Positions 28,420-37,565 of a stretch of 64,000 nucleotides of DNA are shown here, one piece after another. This DNA comes from Achromobacter veterisilvae. GTDB taxonomy: Bacteria > Pseudomonadota > Gammaproteobacteria > Burkholderiales > Burkholderiaceae_B. A model generated the notes under the pieces. That model worked only from the letters and a program-made list of their open reading frames with translations. It searched no databases and had not been told where the DNA came from. Position 1 is the stretch's first letter, and each line of letters begins with the position of its first letter. The position numbers and the translations under genes are program-made. The stretch covers positions 124,001 through 188,000 of the forward strand of contig NZ_UFQC01000001.1 of the NCBI RefSeq assembly GCF_900496975.1. Reading direction: 5' to 3'.

Positions 28420-30708
28420 TCAGGACAGTTTCAGCAGGTGCGCGGCCAGGATGTTGCGCTGGATTTCGTTGCTGCCGCCGTAGATGGTCGCGGGGCGCGC
28501 GTGCAGGAATTGCACCGCCGAATGCAGGCCCAGGCCGTCGCCGACCGATTCCCGCGCGTTCAGCGCCCCCTGCTCGCCCGCCGTTTCGCGCAGCGCGTCG
28601 ACGATGCGCTGCCAGGTTTCGGAACTGCGGATCTTCAACAGCGACACCTCCGCCCCCAGTTGCCTGCCGTTGCGCAGGGCATCCAGGTAGCGCACGTACA
28701 GCGCCTCCAGGTCCGCGACCTCGGCGGCCAGCCCGCGGTAGACGTGCAGGAACACCGGTTCTTCGGCCAATCCGCGGCTGGCTCCCACCTGGCGCAGCAT
28801 GTGCAGGGCCGACTTCGCGAAGCGCGGGTGGCCGATCATGATGCGCTCCGATCCCAGCACCGATTTGGCCATGGTCCAGCCCTGGTTCAGCTCGCCCACG
28901 AGGTTTTCCCTGGGCACGCGGACGTTGTCGAGGAAAACGCTGCAGAAATCCTTCGCTCCCGTCAGGTTGACGATCGGGTTGACGGCGATGCCCGGCGTCT
29001 TCATGTCCACCAGCAGGAAACTGATGCCCTGCTGCTTCTTCGCCGCCGGGTCCGTCCTGGCCAGCAGGAACATCATGTCCGCCTCGTGCGCCAGCGACGT
29101 CCAGATCTTCTGGCCGTTGACGACGAATTCGTCGCCCTCCAGCACGGCGGAAGTGCGCAGGGAAGCCAGGTCGGAACCGGCTTCGGGCTCCGAGTATCCC
29201 TGGCACCAGTAAGTCTCGCCCGAGAGGATGCGCGGCAGGTATTTCCGCTGCTGCTCAGGCGTGCCATAACGCTGCAACAGCGGCCCCAGCATGGTCAGTC
29301 CCATGTTCTGGAACGTGTTGATGCCGAAGGTCTCGTAGACGTCGTGCAGTTGCACTTCTTCGTAGGGCGTAAGGCCCATGCCGCCGAACTCGCGGGGCCA
29401 GGCGGGCGCCACCCAGCCCTTGGCGTTCAGCTTCTGGTGCCACGCGTGCGTTTCGCGCCAGGACATGCGCCTGGCCGGGTAGCGGTATTCCCGCGGCAGG
29501 TTCTCATCGACCCAGGCCCGGATTTCCTCCAGCCAGCCGGGCAGCGCGGTGTGCGCGCCTTCGTCGCCGCCGCGCGCCGCCAGCGCGGCCGCGCGGTCGC
29601 GGTTGAAGCGCGCGTCGCCCAGCCAGGCCGCCAAGGCCATGGCGCGCTTCAGGTAGACGCCGACGTCGCATTCTTCCGTATAGGCGATGCCGCCGTGCAA
29701 CTGCACGCAGGCGGTGATCACCTCGATCGCGCCGGCCGATGCGCTGGCCTTCGCGCGGCTGGCGGCGATGCGCCGGCGTACAGGGTCGGCGGTCTGGTCG
29801 AACACGCGCGCCGCCGCCTGCACGGCCGATCGCGTCGCCTCCACCTGCCCGGCCAGGTCCGCCGCCCGATGCTGCAGCGCCTGGAAGCCCGAGATGGCGC
29901 GGCCGAACTGCTTGCGCGTCCGCATATAGTCCAGCGTCAGGTGCAGCACCTCGGCCATGGCGCCCAGCAACTCCGCGCTCAGCGCAAGGCGCCCTTCGTC
30001 CAGCACCTCCTCCAGCGCCGCCGCGCCCTGTTCGGGCGGGATCACGGTATCGGCGGCCTCCGCCCGCACGTCCGCGAAGGCCAGTTCCGCGCACACGATT
30101 CCGTCGATCCGCTCCACCTCGGCGATCGTCAGGCCCGGCGCGTCCCGCCGGATCCGGTAAATGCCCAGCCCGCGCTCGCATCGCGCGGCGACGAGGAACA
30201 GTTCGGCGTCCGCCATCGGCACGAAATGCAGCGCCCCGCGCAGCACGACGCCGTCGCCCTGCCGCCGCGCCGTCACGCCTCGCGGTTCCGCGGCGCCCGC
30301 GCCGCGCGCCGGCGGCTGCCAGGCCACGGCGCAGCAACGTTCGCCCAGGACCAGCCGGCGCAGTTCTTCGACCGCGTGCGCCGGACTGGGGCTGCGCCCC
30401 AGCAATCCCGCCGCCAGCACCGCCGTCTGCAGCAACGGTTCCGGCGCGGCGGCTGCGCCGATCTCTTCGTGCAGCAGCACCCCGGCCTCGAAGCTCAGGG
30501 CGCAGCCCTGCGCGGCGGCGTCGGCGCGCCAGCCGGTCCAGCCCATCTCGATCATCTGCCGCCAGACGGGAGGACGATGGGACGGGAGCCGCCCCAGGCG
30601 CGCCCGGATGCTCTTGATGTCGGACGAAGCGAAGAACGCTCGCGCGCTCTCGCCCACCAGCAGGGCTTCTTCGCTGAAAGCGTCGATGTGGGGAGTCAGG
30701 TGATTCAT
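28420..30708 (-). CDS. fused double acyl-CoA dehydrogenase
   Basis: A 762-residue protein made of two acyl-CoA dehydrogenase units. Residues about 1-370 form a small-subunit-like ACAD (ALLGAMAEVLHLTLDYMRTRKQFGRAISGFQALQHRAADL, QLHGGIAYTEECDVGVYLKRA). Residues about 385-762 form a second unit (WCQGYSEPEAGSDLASLRTSA, GQKIWTSLAHEADMMFLLARTD, IYGGSNEIQRNILAAHLLKLS). Single ACADs are about 390 residues. The layout resembles paired ACAD subunits such as PimC/PimD and steroid-degradation FadE heteromers, here in one chain. It would oxidise an acyl-CoA made by the ligase at 32614. The substrate is unknown. Confidence 0.88.
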   Translation of the reverse strand: MNHLTPHIDAFSEEALLVGESARAFFASSDIKSIRARLGRLPSHRPPVWRQMIEMGWTGWRADAAAQGCALSFEAGVLLHEEIGAAAAPEPLLQTAVLAAGLLGRSPSPAHAVEELRRLVLGERCCAVAWQPPARGAGAAEPRGVTARRQGDGVVLRGALHFVPMADAELFLVAARCERGLGIYRIRRDAPGLTIAEVERIDGIVCAELAFADVRAEAADTVIPPEQGAAALEEVLDEGRLALSAELLGAMAEVLHLTLDYMRTRKQFGRAISGFQALQHRAADLAGQVEATRSAVQAAARVFDQTADPVRRRIAASRAKASASAGAIEVITACVQLHGGIAYTEECDVGVYLKRAMALAAWLGDARFNRDRAAALAARGGDEGAHTALPGWLEEIRAWVDENLPREYRYPARRMSWRETHAWHQKLNAKGWVAPAWPREFGGMGLTPYEEVQLHDVYETFGINTFQNMGLTMLGPLLQRYGTPEQQRKYLPRILSGETYWCQGYSEPEAGSDLASLRTSAVLEGDEFVVNGQKIWTSLAHEADMMFLLARTDPAAKKQQGISFLLVDMKTPGIAVNPIVNLTGAKDFCSVFLDNVRVPRENLVGELNQGWTMAKSVLGSERIMIGHPRFAKSALHMLRQVGASRGLAEEPVFLHVYRGLAAEVADLEALYVRYLDALRNGRQLGAEVSLLKIRSSETWQRIVDALRETAGEQGALNARESVGDGLGLHSAVQFLHARPATIYGGSNEIQRNILAAHLLKLS

Positions 30709-30715
30709 GGAACGG

Positions 30716-31612
30716 CTATGCGAGTTGGTTGAGCTTCACGATGCTGTCGCCGAAAGGCGCATCCCGGTTCGCCAGGGCCGTCTTCAGGCCCGATTCGGCG
30801 ATGTCCGACATGAAGGCAAGCTGCCTGGGACCGTGCGACGAATGGGCGCGGGAGTCGATCTCCGCCGCCAGGCGCGCCAGGGTCGCCGCCCCGCCCAGCT
30901 CCAGCGACAGGTTCACGCCGCGCTTGATCGCCGAGAGCACGCCCAGGTCGTTCAGGCTGATGCGGCGGGCCAGCTCGGCCACTTGCGCGTCGAGCTCGCC
31001 GGCCGGATACGCGTCCAGCACCAGGCCCACCTTCGCCGCGTCCGCGCCCGTGATGCAATCGCCCGTCAGCAGCAGGCGCTTGGCCCATTGCGGTCCGGCC
31101 AGGTAGGACCACATCATGTTGGGCGGGGTGCCCAGGGAACGGATGGCGGGAAACCCGATCCTGGCGTCTTCGGCCGCCAGCACGATGTCGCAGTACAGGG
31201 CCAGGTCGGATCCGCCCGCCAGGCAATTCCCATGGACCTTGGCGATCACCGGTTTGTGGATGTCGACGATGGTGCGCAGCAGTTCCTGGCCGCGCTCCAG
31301 GCGCCATGCGTCGCTGTCGATGTCGCCGCGCAGGCCGTCGCGATAGACCGATTGCCCGTCCACCGCCGTCTTCGCGGTGTTGGCGTAGGTGGTCGCCACG
31401 TCGTAGCCGCTGCAGAAATCCTTGCCCGCGCCTTCGATCACGATGACGGACACGTCGGTCCTGTCGTCCGACTCCAGCAGGGCCTGGCGCAGCTCTGCCA
31501 GCAATTCCTTCGACAGCGCGTTGCGCTTCTCCGGACGGTTCAAGGTAATGGTCGCGACCCGGTCGGCGATCCGGTAGTCCAGGAAGCGGGTGGTTTCAAT
31601 CCAGCGGTACAT
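30716..31612 (-). CDS. enoyl-CoA hydratase/isomerase family protein
   Basis: A 298-residue crotonase-fold protein. ITLNRPEKRNALSKELLAELRQAL opens the fold, GAGKDFCSGYDV is the first oxyanion-hole segment and VHGNCLAGGSDLALYCDIVLAAEDARIGFP the second. It ends 8 bases before the fused acyl-CoA dehydrogenase start. The usual paired catalytic glutamates are not obvious (GTPPNMMWSYLAG replaces the typical GGxxRLPR region), so hydratase activity is likely but not certain; isomerase or hydrolase activity is possible. Confidence 0.82.
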   Translation of the reverse strand: MYRWIETTRFLDYRIADRVATITLNRPEKRNALSKELLAELRQALLESDDRTDVSVIVIEGAGKDFCSGYDVATTYANTAKTAVDGQSVYRDGLRGDIDSDAWRLERGQELLRTIVDIHKPVIAKVHGNCLAGGSDLALYCDIVLAAEDARIGFPAIRSLGTPPNMMWSYLAGPQWAKRLLLTGDCITGADAAKVGLVLDAYPAGELDAQVAELARRISLNDLGVLSAIKRGVNLSLELGGAATLARLAAEIDSRAHSSHGPRQLAFMSDIAESGLKTALANRDAPFGDSIVKLNQLA

Positions 31613-31651
31613 GGCGGCTCCTTTTGATCTGAACAGGCCCTGGGCTCGCGC

Positions 31652-32617
31652 TCAAAGCTTGATGTCCTGCTCGCGGATGATCTTCTCGAATCCGGCGCGG
31701 TCCTCCGCGATGAACTGGTCGATCTCCGCCTGCGTCTTGTTCTTGAACACGACCAGGCCCTGGTCGGTCAGCGTCCGGGTCAGATCGGGGTCCAGCGCGG
31801 CCTTGTCGATGGCCCCCTTCAGGGCCTCCTGCACGTCCGCCGGCGTGCCCGCCCTGACGGCGAAGCCGTACCAGACCGACCCCCTGAACCCCGGCGAGGT
31901 CTCCGCCGCCGTCGGGATATCCGGCATGACCTCCAGCCGCTGCGAAGACGTCACGGCCAGCGCCCTGACCTTGCCCGCGCGCAGGGACGGCAGCGATCCG
32001 CTGAAGGCGTCGATGCCCACCTGGACCTCGCCGCCCATCACCGCCATCAGCGCCGGCGCGCCGCCCGAGTACGCGATCGGCTCCATGCCGAAATCCAGCG
32101 CCTTCTTCAGCTTTTCGACGGTGAGCGACAGCGGTCCGGTCGCGCTGGCCGAGGAATAGTTCAGCTTGCCAGGATGCTGCTGGCCGTACTGCTGCAGTTC
32201 GCGCAGCGTCTTGAACGGCATGTTGTTGTTGGCCAGCACCACCAGCGGCGCTTCCACGTTGATGCTGATGGTCTTCAGGTCCCGCTCGGCGTCATAGGGC
32301 AGCTTCTGGTAGATCAGCGGGTTGAGCACCACGTTGGTGTTGGTCACCATCAGCAGCTTGTAGCCGTCGGCCTTGTCCTTGACCACCAGGTCGGTGCCGA
32401 TGACCGTGTTGCCACCCGGCTTGTTGACCACCACCACGGGCGTGCTCAGCGTCTCCGAGATGGATTTGGCGAAACGGCGCGCCATCTGGTCGGCGGCGCC
32501 GCCGCCGGCATACGGCACGATCAGTTGTATGGGCTGCTCCGGATAGGCGGCGTTCGCTGGGGCGGCCAGCGGCCCCAGCGGCAGCAAGGCCGCCAGGATG
32601 ATTTTGCGCAAGGTCAT
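31652..32617 (-). CDS. Bug-family periplasmic solute receptor (catabolic operon)
   Basis: A 321-residue TctC/Bug receptor with a signal peptide ending APANA-AYP. YPEQPIQLIVPYAGGGAADQMAR is the family opening and VVVVNKPGGNTVIGTDLV the second conserved block. GKVRALAVTSSQRLEVMPDIPTAAE is the third. It lies between the CoA ligase (4-base overlap) and the enoyl-CoA hydratase gene, so it probably binds the organic acid degraded by this operon. No TctA/TctB membrane genes are adjacent, as is common for Bug receptors. Confidence 0.88.
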   Translation of the reverse strand: MTLRKIILAALLPLGPLAAPANAAYPEQPIQLIVPYAGGGAADQMARRFAKSISETLSTPVVVVNKPGGNTVIGTDLVVKDKADGYKLLMVTNTNVVLNPLIYQKLPYDAERDLKTISINVEAPLVVLANNNMPFKTLRELQQYGQQHPGKLNYSSASATGPLSLTVEKLKKALDFGMEPIAYSGGAPALMAVMGGEVQVGIDAFSGSLPSLRAGKVRALAVTSSQRLEVMPDIPTAAETSPGFRGSVWYGFAVRAGTPADVQEALKGAIDKAALDPDLTRTLTDQGLVVFKNKTQAEIDQFIAEDRAGFEKIIREQDIKL

Positions 32618-34818
32618 GAGTTTGTCTCCTGTAGGGAATCGCGGGTGGATCCCGCGTCTTGTTTTTTGACGATCAGCGCATCGACGGCCACGACGCGCCC
32701 GGCCCCGCAGATTACGGGGTTGATGTCCAGCTCGGCCAGATCGGCCTGGTGGTCGGCGATGAACTGTGAAATGCGGCTGATGAGGTCGGCCAGGGCGTCG
32801 AGGTCGACGGCCGCGCCGCCCCGGTAGCCGTCGAACAGGGCGGCGCCCTTGAGCGACCGGACCATGTTCCCGGCCTGCTCGCGCGAGACCGGCGCCGGCG
32901 CGATGGCCGAATCCTTGATGATCTCGACCAGCACGCCGCCGTGGCCGACGACGATGAAGGGCCCGAACTCGGGGTCTATGCGCGCGCCGACGATCAGTTC
33001 CACGCCGGCGCCGACCATTTCCTGCACCAGCAGGCCGTTGATTCGCGGCGGCGGCGAGATGCTGGCGGCGTTGGCCAGGATGCCGTCGTAGGCCTGCCGC
33101 AGGGCGGCCTCGTCCTGGATGTCCAGGCGCACGACGCCGGCCTCGGTCTTGTGCAGCACGTCCGGCGATTCCAGCTTGAGCGCCAGCGGAAACCCGATGG
33201 CGCGCGCGCTGTCCAGGGCGGCCGTCCAGCCGTCCACCCGCGCTTCCCGGTTGATCGGCACGCCGTACTGCGCCAGCAGCGCCTTGGCTTCCCTCTCGGT
33301 CAGCACCGGCAGGCCTTCGCCGTTCCGCAATGCCTGCCTTACCCGCGCAACGGCGGCCGGATCCGCCCCGGCCTCCGCCGCTCCGGGGGCGCGGCGCAAC
33401 TGCGCGCGCCGCTGCCATTGGGCCAGCGCGTAGAAACAGCGGTCCATCGAATGGAACACGGCGACGTGCGGCTCGCGCTCGAACTCGCGCGAGCCCGGCC
33501 CGTTCTGCCACGCGCTCAGCCACACCGCGCACACGGGCTTGCCGTGGCTCGCCTGGATGTCGCTGTAGAGCTTCAGGCGGGGCGTGAACGCCTCGCCCGC
33601 GACCGTCTGGGCCACGACCAGCGCGCCGTAGGCCGGGTCCCTGGCCATGGCCTGCAGGCAGGCTTCCAGGGATTGCGGATTGTTCACGACCTCGGCAGTC
33701 ACGTCGCAGGGGTTGCTGGCCGAGCCGAAATCGGGAATGTTGGCCTTCAGGACCGCCCGCGTGCCGGGCGCGGGCGCGGGCAACGGCACGCCATGGCATT
33801 CCGCCTTGTCGACCGCCATGATGCCGGCCCCGCCCGAGGCGGCCACGATGGCCGCGCCGGACGCCAGCGGCTCGGGCGCCTTGGCAAAGAAGGCGGCCAC
33901 TTCCAGCAGCGTCTCGAAATGATCCACGAACACCACGCCGTGGCGGCCCAGCGCGGCGCGGTACAGCGCGTCCGAGCCCGCCAGCGCCCCGGTATGCGAC
34001 AGCGCCGCGCGCGCGCCCTGCTCGCCGGTGGCCAGTTTGCACAGAATCAGGGGTTTGTTGCGGCGGAAAGCCAGCTCCGCGGCCCTGGCCAGGCGGCCCG
34101 GATGCGCCATGCCTTCGAACACGCAGGCGATCGCGCGGCATTTTTCATCGCCGGAAAGGTACTCGATCATGTCCGCCACATCGACGTCCGCGCCATTGCC
34201 GAAGGTCAGGATGTGGCTGAACGAGACGCCGCGCTCCACCGCCTGGGACAGCGACAGCGCCAGGGCGCCCGACTGGCTGATCAGCCCGATGGAATGGCCG
34301 TTGGCCTCGCACGCGAGCGGGAATTGCTGGAAGGACTGCACCGCCCCGCTGCCGTAGTTCACCAGCCCCATGCAGTTGGGGCCGAGGATCCGCAGGCCCG
34401 TGGCGCGCGCGATCGCCGCCAGCCGCGCCTGGCTTTCGATGTCGGCCTGGCGGCCGGTTTCGGCGTAGCCCGACGCGTAGATCACCACGCCGCCCACGCC
34501 CAGCGCCGCGCACTCGGCCACCGCCGCCTCGACCAAGTGGTTCGGCAAGGCGACGATGACCGCGTCCGGCACGCCGGGCAGCGCGGACAGCGAGGGATGG
34601 CACGGACGGCCGCCGATCTCCGGATACTTGGCGTTGACCAGGTACAGCTCGCCGGCGTACCCCTGAAGATTGTCGACGGTCCTGGCGGCGAACGATCCCG
34701 CGCGGGGGGTCGCGCCCAGCAGCGCAATGCGTTTGGGGTTGAACACGCGGCCGAGGTTGGCGGCCTTGATCTGATCGAGTCTGGGCTGAGTCATTGCCGG
34801 GTGCTGCGCGCTCTTCAT
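32614..34818 (-). CDS. ADP-forming acyl-CoA ligase (acetate-CoA ligase family)
   Basis: A 734-residue fused-subunit CoA ligase. The N-terminal CoA-binding domain is at about 20-115 (FNPKRIALLGATPRAGSFAARTV). Succinyl-CoA-synthetase-like ligase parts are at about 150-470 and contain SQSGALALSLSQA and ALSHTGALAGSD, the phosphohistidine region. A C-terminal ATP-grasp domain runs from about 510 (LAQYGVPI, LKLESPDVLHKTEAGVVRL, VGARIDPEFGPFIVVGHGGVLVE). It would activate an organic acid to its CoA ester for the dehydrogenase and hydratase encoded downstream. The ATG at 34818 is used; 34794 is an alternative. Confidence 0.88.
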   Translation of the reverse strand: MKSAQHPAMTQPRLDQIKAANLGRVFNPKRIALLGATPRAGSFAARTVDNLQGYAGELYLVNAKYPEIGGRPCHPSLSALPGVPDAVIVALPNHLVEAAVAECAALGVGGVVIYASGYAETGRQADIESQARLAAIARATGLRILGPNCMGLVNYGSGAVQSFQQFPLACEANGHSIGLISQSGALALSLSQAVERGVSFSHILTFGNGADVDVADMIEYLSGDEKCRAIACVFEGMAHPGRLARAAELAFRRNKPLILCKLATGEQGARAALSHTGALAGSDALYRAALGRHGVVFVDHFETLLEVAAFFAKAPEPLASGAAIVAASGGAGIMAVDKAECHGVPLPAPAPGTRAVLKANIPDFGSASNPCDVTAEVVNNPQSLEACLQAMARDPAYGALVVAQTVAGEAFTPRLKLYSDIQASHGKPVCAVWLSAWQNGPGSREFEREPHVAVFHSMDRCFYALAQWQRRAQLRRAPGAAEAGADPAAVARVRQALRNGEGLPVLTEREAKALLAQYGVPINREARVDGWTAALDSARAIGFPLALKLESPDVLHKTEAGVVRLDIQDEAALRQAYDGILANAASISPPPRINGLLVQEMVGAGVELIVGARIDPEFGPFIVVGHGGVLVEIIKDSAIAPAPVSREQAGNMVRSLKGAALFDGYRGGAAVDLDALADLISRISQFIADHQADLAELDINPVICGAGRVVAVDALIVKKQDAGSTRDSLQETNS

Positions 34819-34896
34819 TGGGGAGCCCAGATTCTAGGAAGCGCACCTAAATATTTCTAATATAAAATTTATCTTCATTTATTTATGAAATGAATC
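34819..34896. promoter_or_regulatory. AT-rich divergent promoter region (CoA ligase / LysR)
   Basis: This gap is far more AT-rich than its surroundings. It contains TTCAT-N6-ATGAA at 34874-34889, a dyad of LysR-site type, just before the regulator's GTG start. Both divergent promoters must lie here. Confidence 0.45.
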
Positions 34897-35790
34897 GTGG
34901 ACATCCGACACCTGCGCCACTTCCTCGCCCTGGCCGAGACCCTGCATTTCGGGCGGGCCGCGGAATTGCTGCACATCACGCAGCCGCCGCTGTCCATCTC
35001 CATCCGCAACCTCGAGGACGAACTGGGCGCACCGCTGTTCGCCCGCCACACCCGCAAGATCGAGCTGACCGAGCTGGGGAAAGCGCTGCTGGGCCCGGCC
35101 AGGCGCGCCGTCCAGGCGCTGGAGGAAGTCACCCATATCTCGCAGGCGGTCGCCATGGGCGAAACCGGCACGCTGACCGTCAGTTTTCCCAACGGCGCGG
35201 CGCATCGCCTGCTGCCGCGCGTGCTGCCGCGTTTCTGCGAACGCTATCCGCGCGTCGAAGTCCGGCTGCAGGAAGCCACGTCGGCCGAATCCATCAGCCT
35301 GCTCGACAGCCGGACCGTCGACGTCGGCATCGTCTACCACCCCCTGTCCAGCGAACGTCCCTACGTCCGCATCCCCTCGGAAGACGACGACCTGGTCGCG
35401 GTGCTCCCGCCCGGCCACGTCCTGGCCAGGAAAAGGACACTCAAACTGGAAGACCTGAAGGACCATGCCTTCATCGCGTTCACCCAGACCCGCACCCCCA
35501 CGCTGCAGGCCGTCGTCGCCCTGGCCTGCCAGCGCGCCGGTTTCTCACCCCGGGTCATGCACCACGCGCAGCGCGTCGAGACCATCATCAGCCTGGTGCG
35601 CAGCGGCGCCGGGATCTCTCTGGTGCCGCGCGTGTGCGCCGCCACCTACGCGCACGTGATCGCCCTGCGGCCCATCTCGAACCACCAGGAAAGCCTGAAG
35701 ATCGGGCTGGCCGTCATGATCCAGCCCGACGCGGGCAACAGCATCGTGTCCAATTTCCTGCACCTGCTGGATCTGGATACAGAGGCCTGA
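34897..35790 (+). CDS. LysR-family regulator (divergent from catabolic operon)
   Basis: A 297-residue regulator with a GTG start. The helix-turn-helix is at about 3-62 (LRHFLALAETLHFGRAAELLHITQPPLSISIRNLEDELGAPLFAR), followed by the effector lobe (GTLTVSFPNGAAHRLLPRVLPRF; AVLPPGHVLARKRTLKLEDL). It resembles BenM/CatM/CbbR-type regulators of acid catabolism in the HTH. It is divergent from the ligase-Bug-hydratase-dehydrogenase operon and is its likely activator (position-based inference). Confidence 0.88.
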   Translation: MDIRHLRHFLALAETLHFGRAAELLHITQPPLSISIRNLEDELGAPLFARHTRKIELTELGKALLGPARRAVQALEEVTHISQAVAMGETGTLTVSFPNGAAHRLLPRVLPRFCERYPRVEVRLQEATSAESISLLDSRTVDVGIVYHPLSSERPYVRIPSEDDDLVAVLPPGHVLARKRTLKLEDLKDHAFIAFTQTRTPTLQAVVALACQRAGFSPRVMHHAQRVETIISLVRSGAGISLVPRVCAATYAHVIALRPISNHQESLKIGLAVMIQPDAGNSIVSNFLHLLDLDTEA

Positions 35791-35800
35791 GCGGCCCCGC

Positions 35801-35818
35801 CTCCGTAGCCCTACGGAG
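35801..35818 (+). promoter_or_regulatory. inverted-repeat operator TCCGTA-N4-TACGGA, copy 2
   Basis: CTCCGTAGCCCTACGGAG is a perfect 8-2-8 dyad 87 bases before the DUF336 gene. Its inner 16 bases differ from the copy at 26288-26303 by a single spacer base. Confidence 0.6.
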
Positions 35819-35905
35819 CCCGCAGCGTAGCCGACCGAATACCGCCCGCCGGCCGCCGTCCTTAACCTGTCTGTTCCCGTTACCGATCCCATCAAGGACA
35901 CAGAC

Positions 35906-36391
35906 ATGCCGACCAGATTCCTCCTTTCCGCCATCCTCTTCGCCTGCGCCGGCGCCGCCAACGCGGCCGTGCTGACCGAAAGCAATCTGTCCATGGCCGA
36001 TGCGCAGAAGCTGGCCGCGGCCACGGTCGCCGCCTGCCAGGCCAAGGGCTACAACGTCAGCGCCGCGGTCGTGGACCGCGCCGGCCTGCTCAAGGCCTTC
36101 GCCCGTGCCGACAACGCCGGGCCGCACACCATCGAAGCCAGTCGCGCCAAGGCGTTCACCGCCGTGTCGGCCAAGACGCCCACGCTGGCCATGATGGAAA
36201 ACGCCCAGAAGAACCCGGGCGCGGCCAACCTCACCGACATCCCCGGCTTCCTGCTGCTGGGCGGCGGCGTGCCGATCAAGGCGGGCGCCGGCGTGATCGG
36301 CGCCATCGGCGTGGCCGGCGCGCCGGGCGGCAACCTGGACGCCCAGTGCGCCGACGCCGTGCTGGAAGAGAACGCCGCGCTGTTCAAGTAG
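35906..36391 (+). CDS. exported GlcG/HbpS-like (DUF336) protein
   Basis: A 161-residue protein with a signal peptide ending AANA-AV near residue 21. The rest is a DUF336 domain: LTESNLSMADAQKLAAATVAACQAKGYNVSAAVVDRAGLLKAFARADNAGPHTIEASRAKAFTA, then GFLLLGGGVPIKAGAGVIGAIGVAGAPGG. Members include heme-binding HbpS and GlcG; many are exported proteins of unknown role. The perfect dyad upstream links it with the FixL/FixJ-like pair. Its 3' end overlaps the convergent YeeE-type gene by 8 bases. Confidence 0.85.
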   Translation: MPTRFLLSAILFACAGAANAAVLTESNLSMADAQKLAAATVAACQAKGYNVSAAVVDRAGLLKAFARADNAGPHTIEASRAKAFTAVSAKTPTLAMMENAQKNPGAANLTDIPGFLLLGGGVPIKAGAGVIGAIGVAGAPGGNLDAQCADAVLEENAALFK

Positions 36392-37565
36392 TAAGGCGCG
36401 GCGCGGCGGCCGGCGCGCGCACCACGCGCAGGCCCGCCCAGATTCCCGCGAGGCAGGCCGCGCCGAACACCCAGCCCGACAGCGCGCCCGCCATCACCCC
36501 CGACAGCAGCGTGCCCACGGTGCAGCCCAGCGCCGTCATGCCGCCCCAGCCCATCAGCACCCCGCCCGCGAAATTGCGGGCGATGTCCTTGCGCGAGGGC
36601 AGCCTGGGCCGGAACGCACCCGCGGCCAGGGCCGCCGCCCATGCGCCCGCCACCAGCGCCAGCACAAATGCGCCGTTGTTCGACAGCAGCACGCGCTTGA
36701 CCGCGGTGGCGCATCCGGCATACGTATCCAGCCCTTCGAGCCGGCCCGGCAGCCAGCCGGCGGCGGAAGCCGCGGTGCGCGCCAGGCTGCCCAGTTCGGC
36801 GGTCACGCCCAGCGGCGCGATGCGCAGATAGGCGATGACGCCGATGCCGCCCACCAGGATCGCCCCGACAGCCGGCGGCCACCGATCGCGCAGCACCGCC
36901 TGCCACGGCGAGGCGGCGGCGCTGCCGCTGGCGGGCTGCGCGCCGCCGCGCCGGACCACCGCCCAAGTCAGCGCGAGCAGCGCCGCGCATTGCAGCAGCG
37001 CCGTCATGCCGTAGCCCAGCGTTTGCGGCAGCCACACCACCGGCGCCTCCTGGATCGAAGCCAGATAGAGCGTATTCCACGTGGCGAACCCCAGCACGAA
37101 GCCCGCGCCCGCGCCCAACAGCGCGAACGGAGACGCCAGCGCGCCCTCGCCCAGCCGGTAGAAGTGCGCGCTGATGCAGGAGCCCGATATCCGCATCCCC
37201 ACGCCGAAGACGAACGCGCCCGCGACCAGCGCCAGGCTCACGGGCCCGATATGCGCGCCGGGCGGCAGGCGCTGCGGCGTCGGCACCGGCAGGAACGCGC
37301 CGAACACGGCGAGGTAGCCCAGCGTGCCCACGCCCAGCGCCAGCAGCACGGCCAGCATGCCGGCCGTCTCCCTGCGGTCGATGAAGTCGCGCGCGATGCA
37401 GTAGAAACAGAAGCGCGAACGCTGCAGCACGATGCCGAACGCCGCGCCCAGCAATACGGACAGCGACAGCTCGCGTCCGCCCTCGGGCAGCGGCGCCAGC
37501 AGCCACGCCGCAATGAAAACGGCCGCCAGCACCGCGGCGGCCGGGACATAGCGCGGGGCGCCCAC
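36384..37565 (-). CDS. YeeE/YedE-type sulfur (thiosulfate) transporter
   Basis: A 393-residue inner-membrane protein with about nine to ten helices, the full-length YeeE/TsuA type. Conserved cysteines are all visible: SRFCFYCIA, RISGSCISAHFY, YAGCATAVKR and MTALGCTVGTLLSG. In TsuA such cysteines relay thiosulfate through the membrane; the substrate here is by homology. It begins one base beyond the stop of the exported rhodanese gene, so the two act together. It is convergent with the DUF336 gene. Confidence 0.85.
   Translation of the reverse strand: MGAPRYVPAAAVLAAVFIAAWLLAPLPEGGRELSLSVLLGAAFGIVLQRSRFCFYCIARDFIDRRETAGMLAVLLALGVGTLGYLAVFGAFLPVPTPQRLPPGAHIGPVSLALVAGAFVFGVGMRISGSCISAHFYRLGEGALASPFALLGAGAGFVLGFATWNTLYLASIQEAPVVWLPQTLGYGMTALLQCAALLALTWAVVRRGGAQPASGSAAASPWQAVLRDRWPPAVGAILVGGIGVIAYLRIAPLGVTAELGSLARTAASAAGWLPGRLEGLDTYAGCATAVKRVLLSNNGAFVLALVAGAWAAALAAGAFRPRLPSRKDIARNFAGGVLMGWGGMTALGCTVGTLLSGVMAGALSGWVFGAACLAGIWAGLRVVRAPAAAPRLTT

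Noticed and set aside
31652..34141. 829-codon frame that seems to fuse the CoA ligase region to the Bug receptor
   Set aside because: The first part is a shadow of the ligase gene in another frame; the Bug receptor starts with its own signal peptide at 32617.
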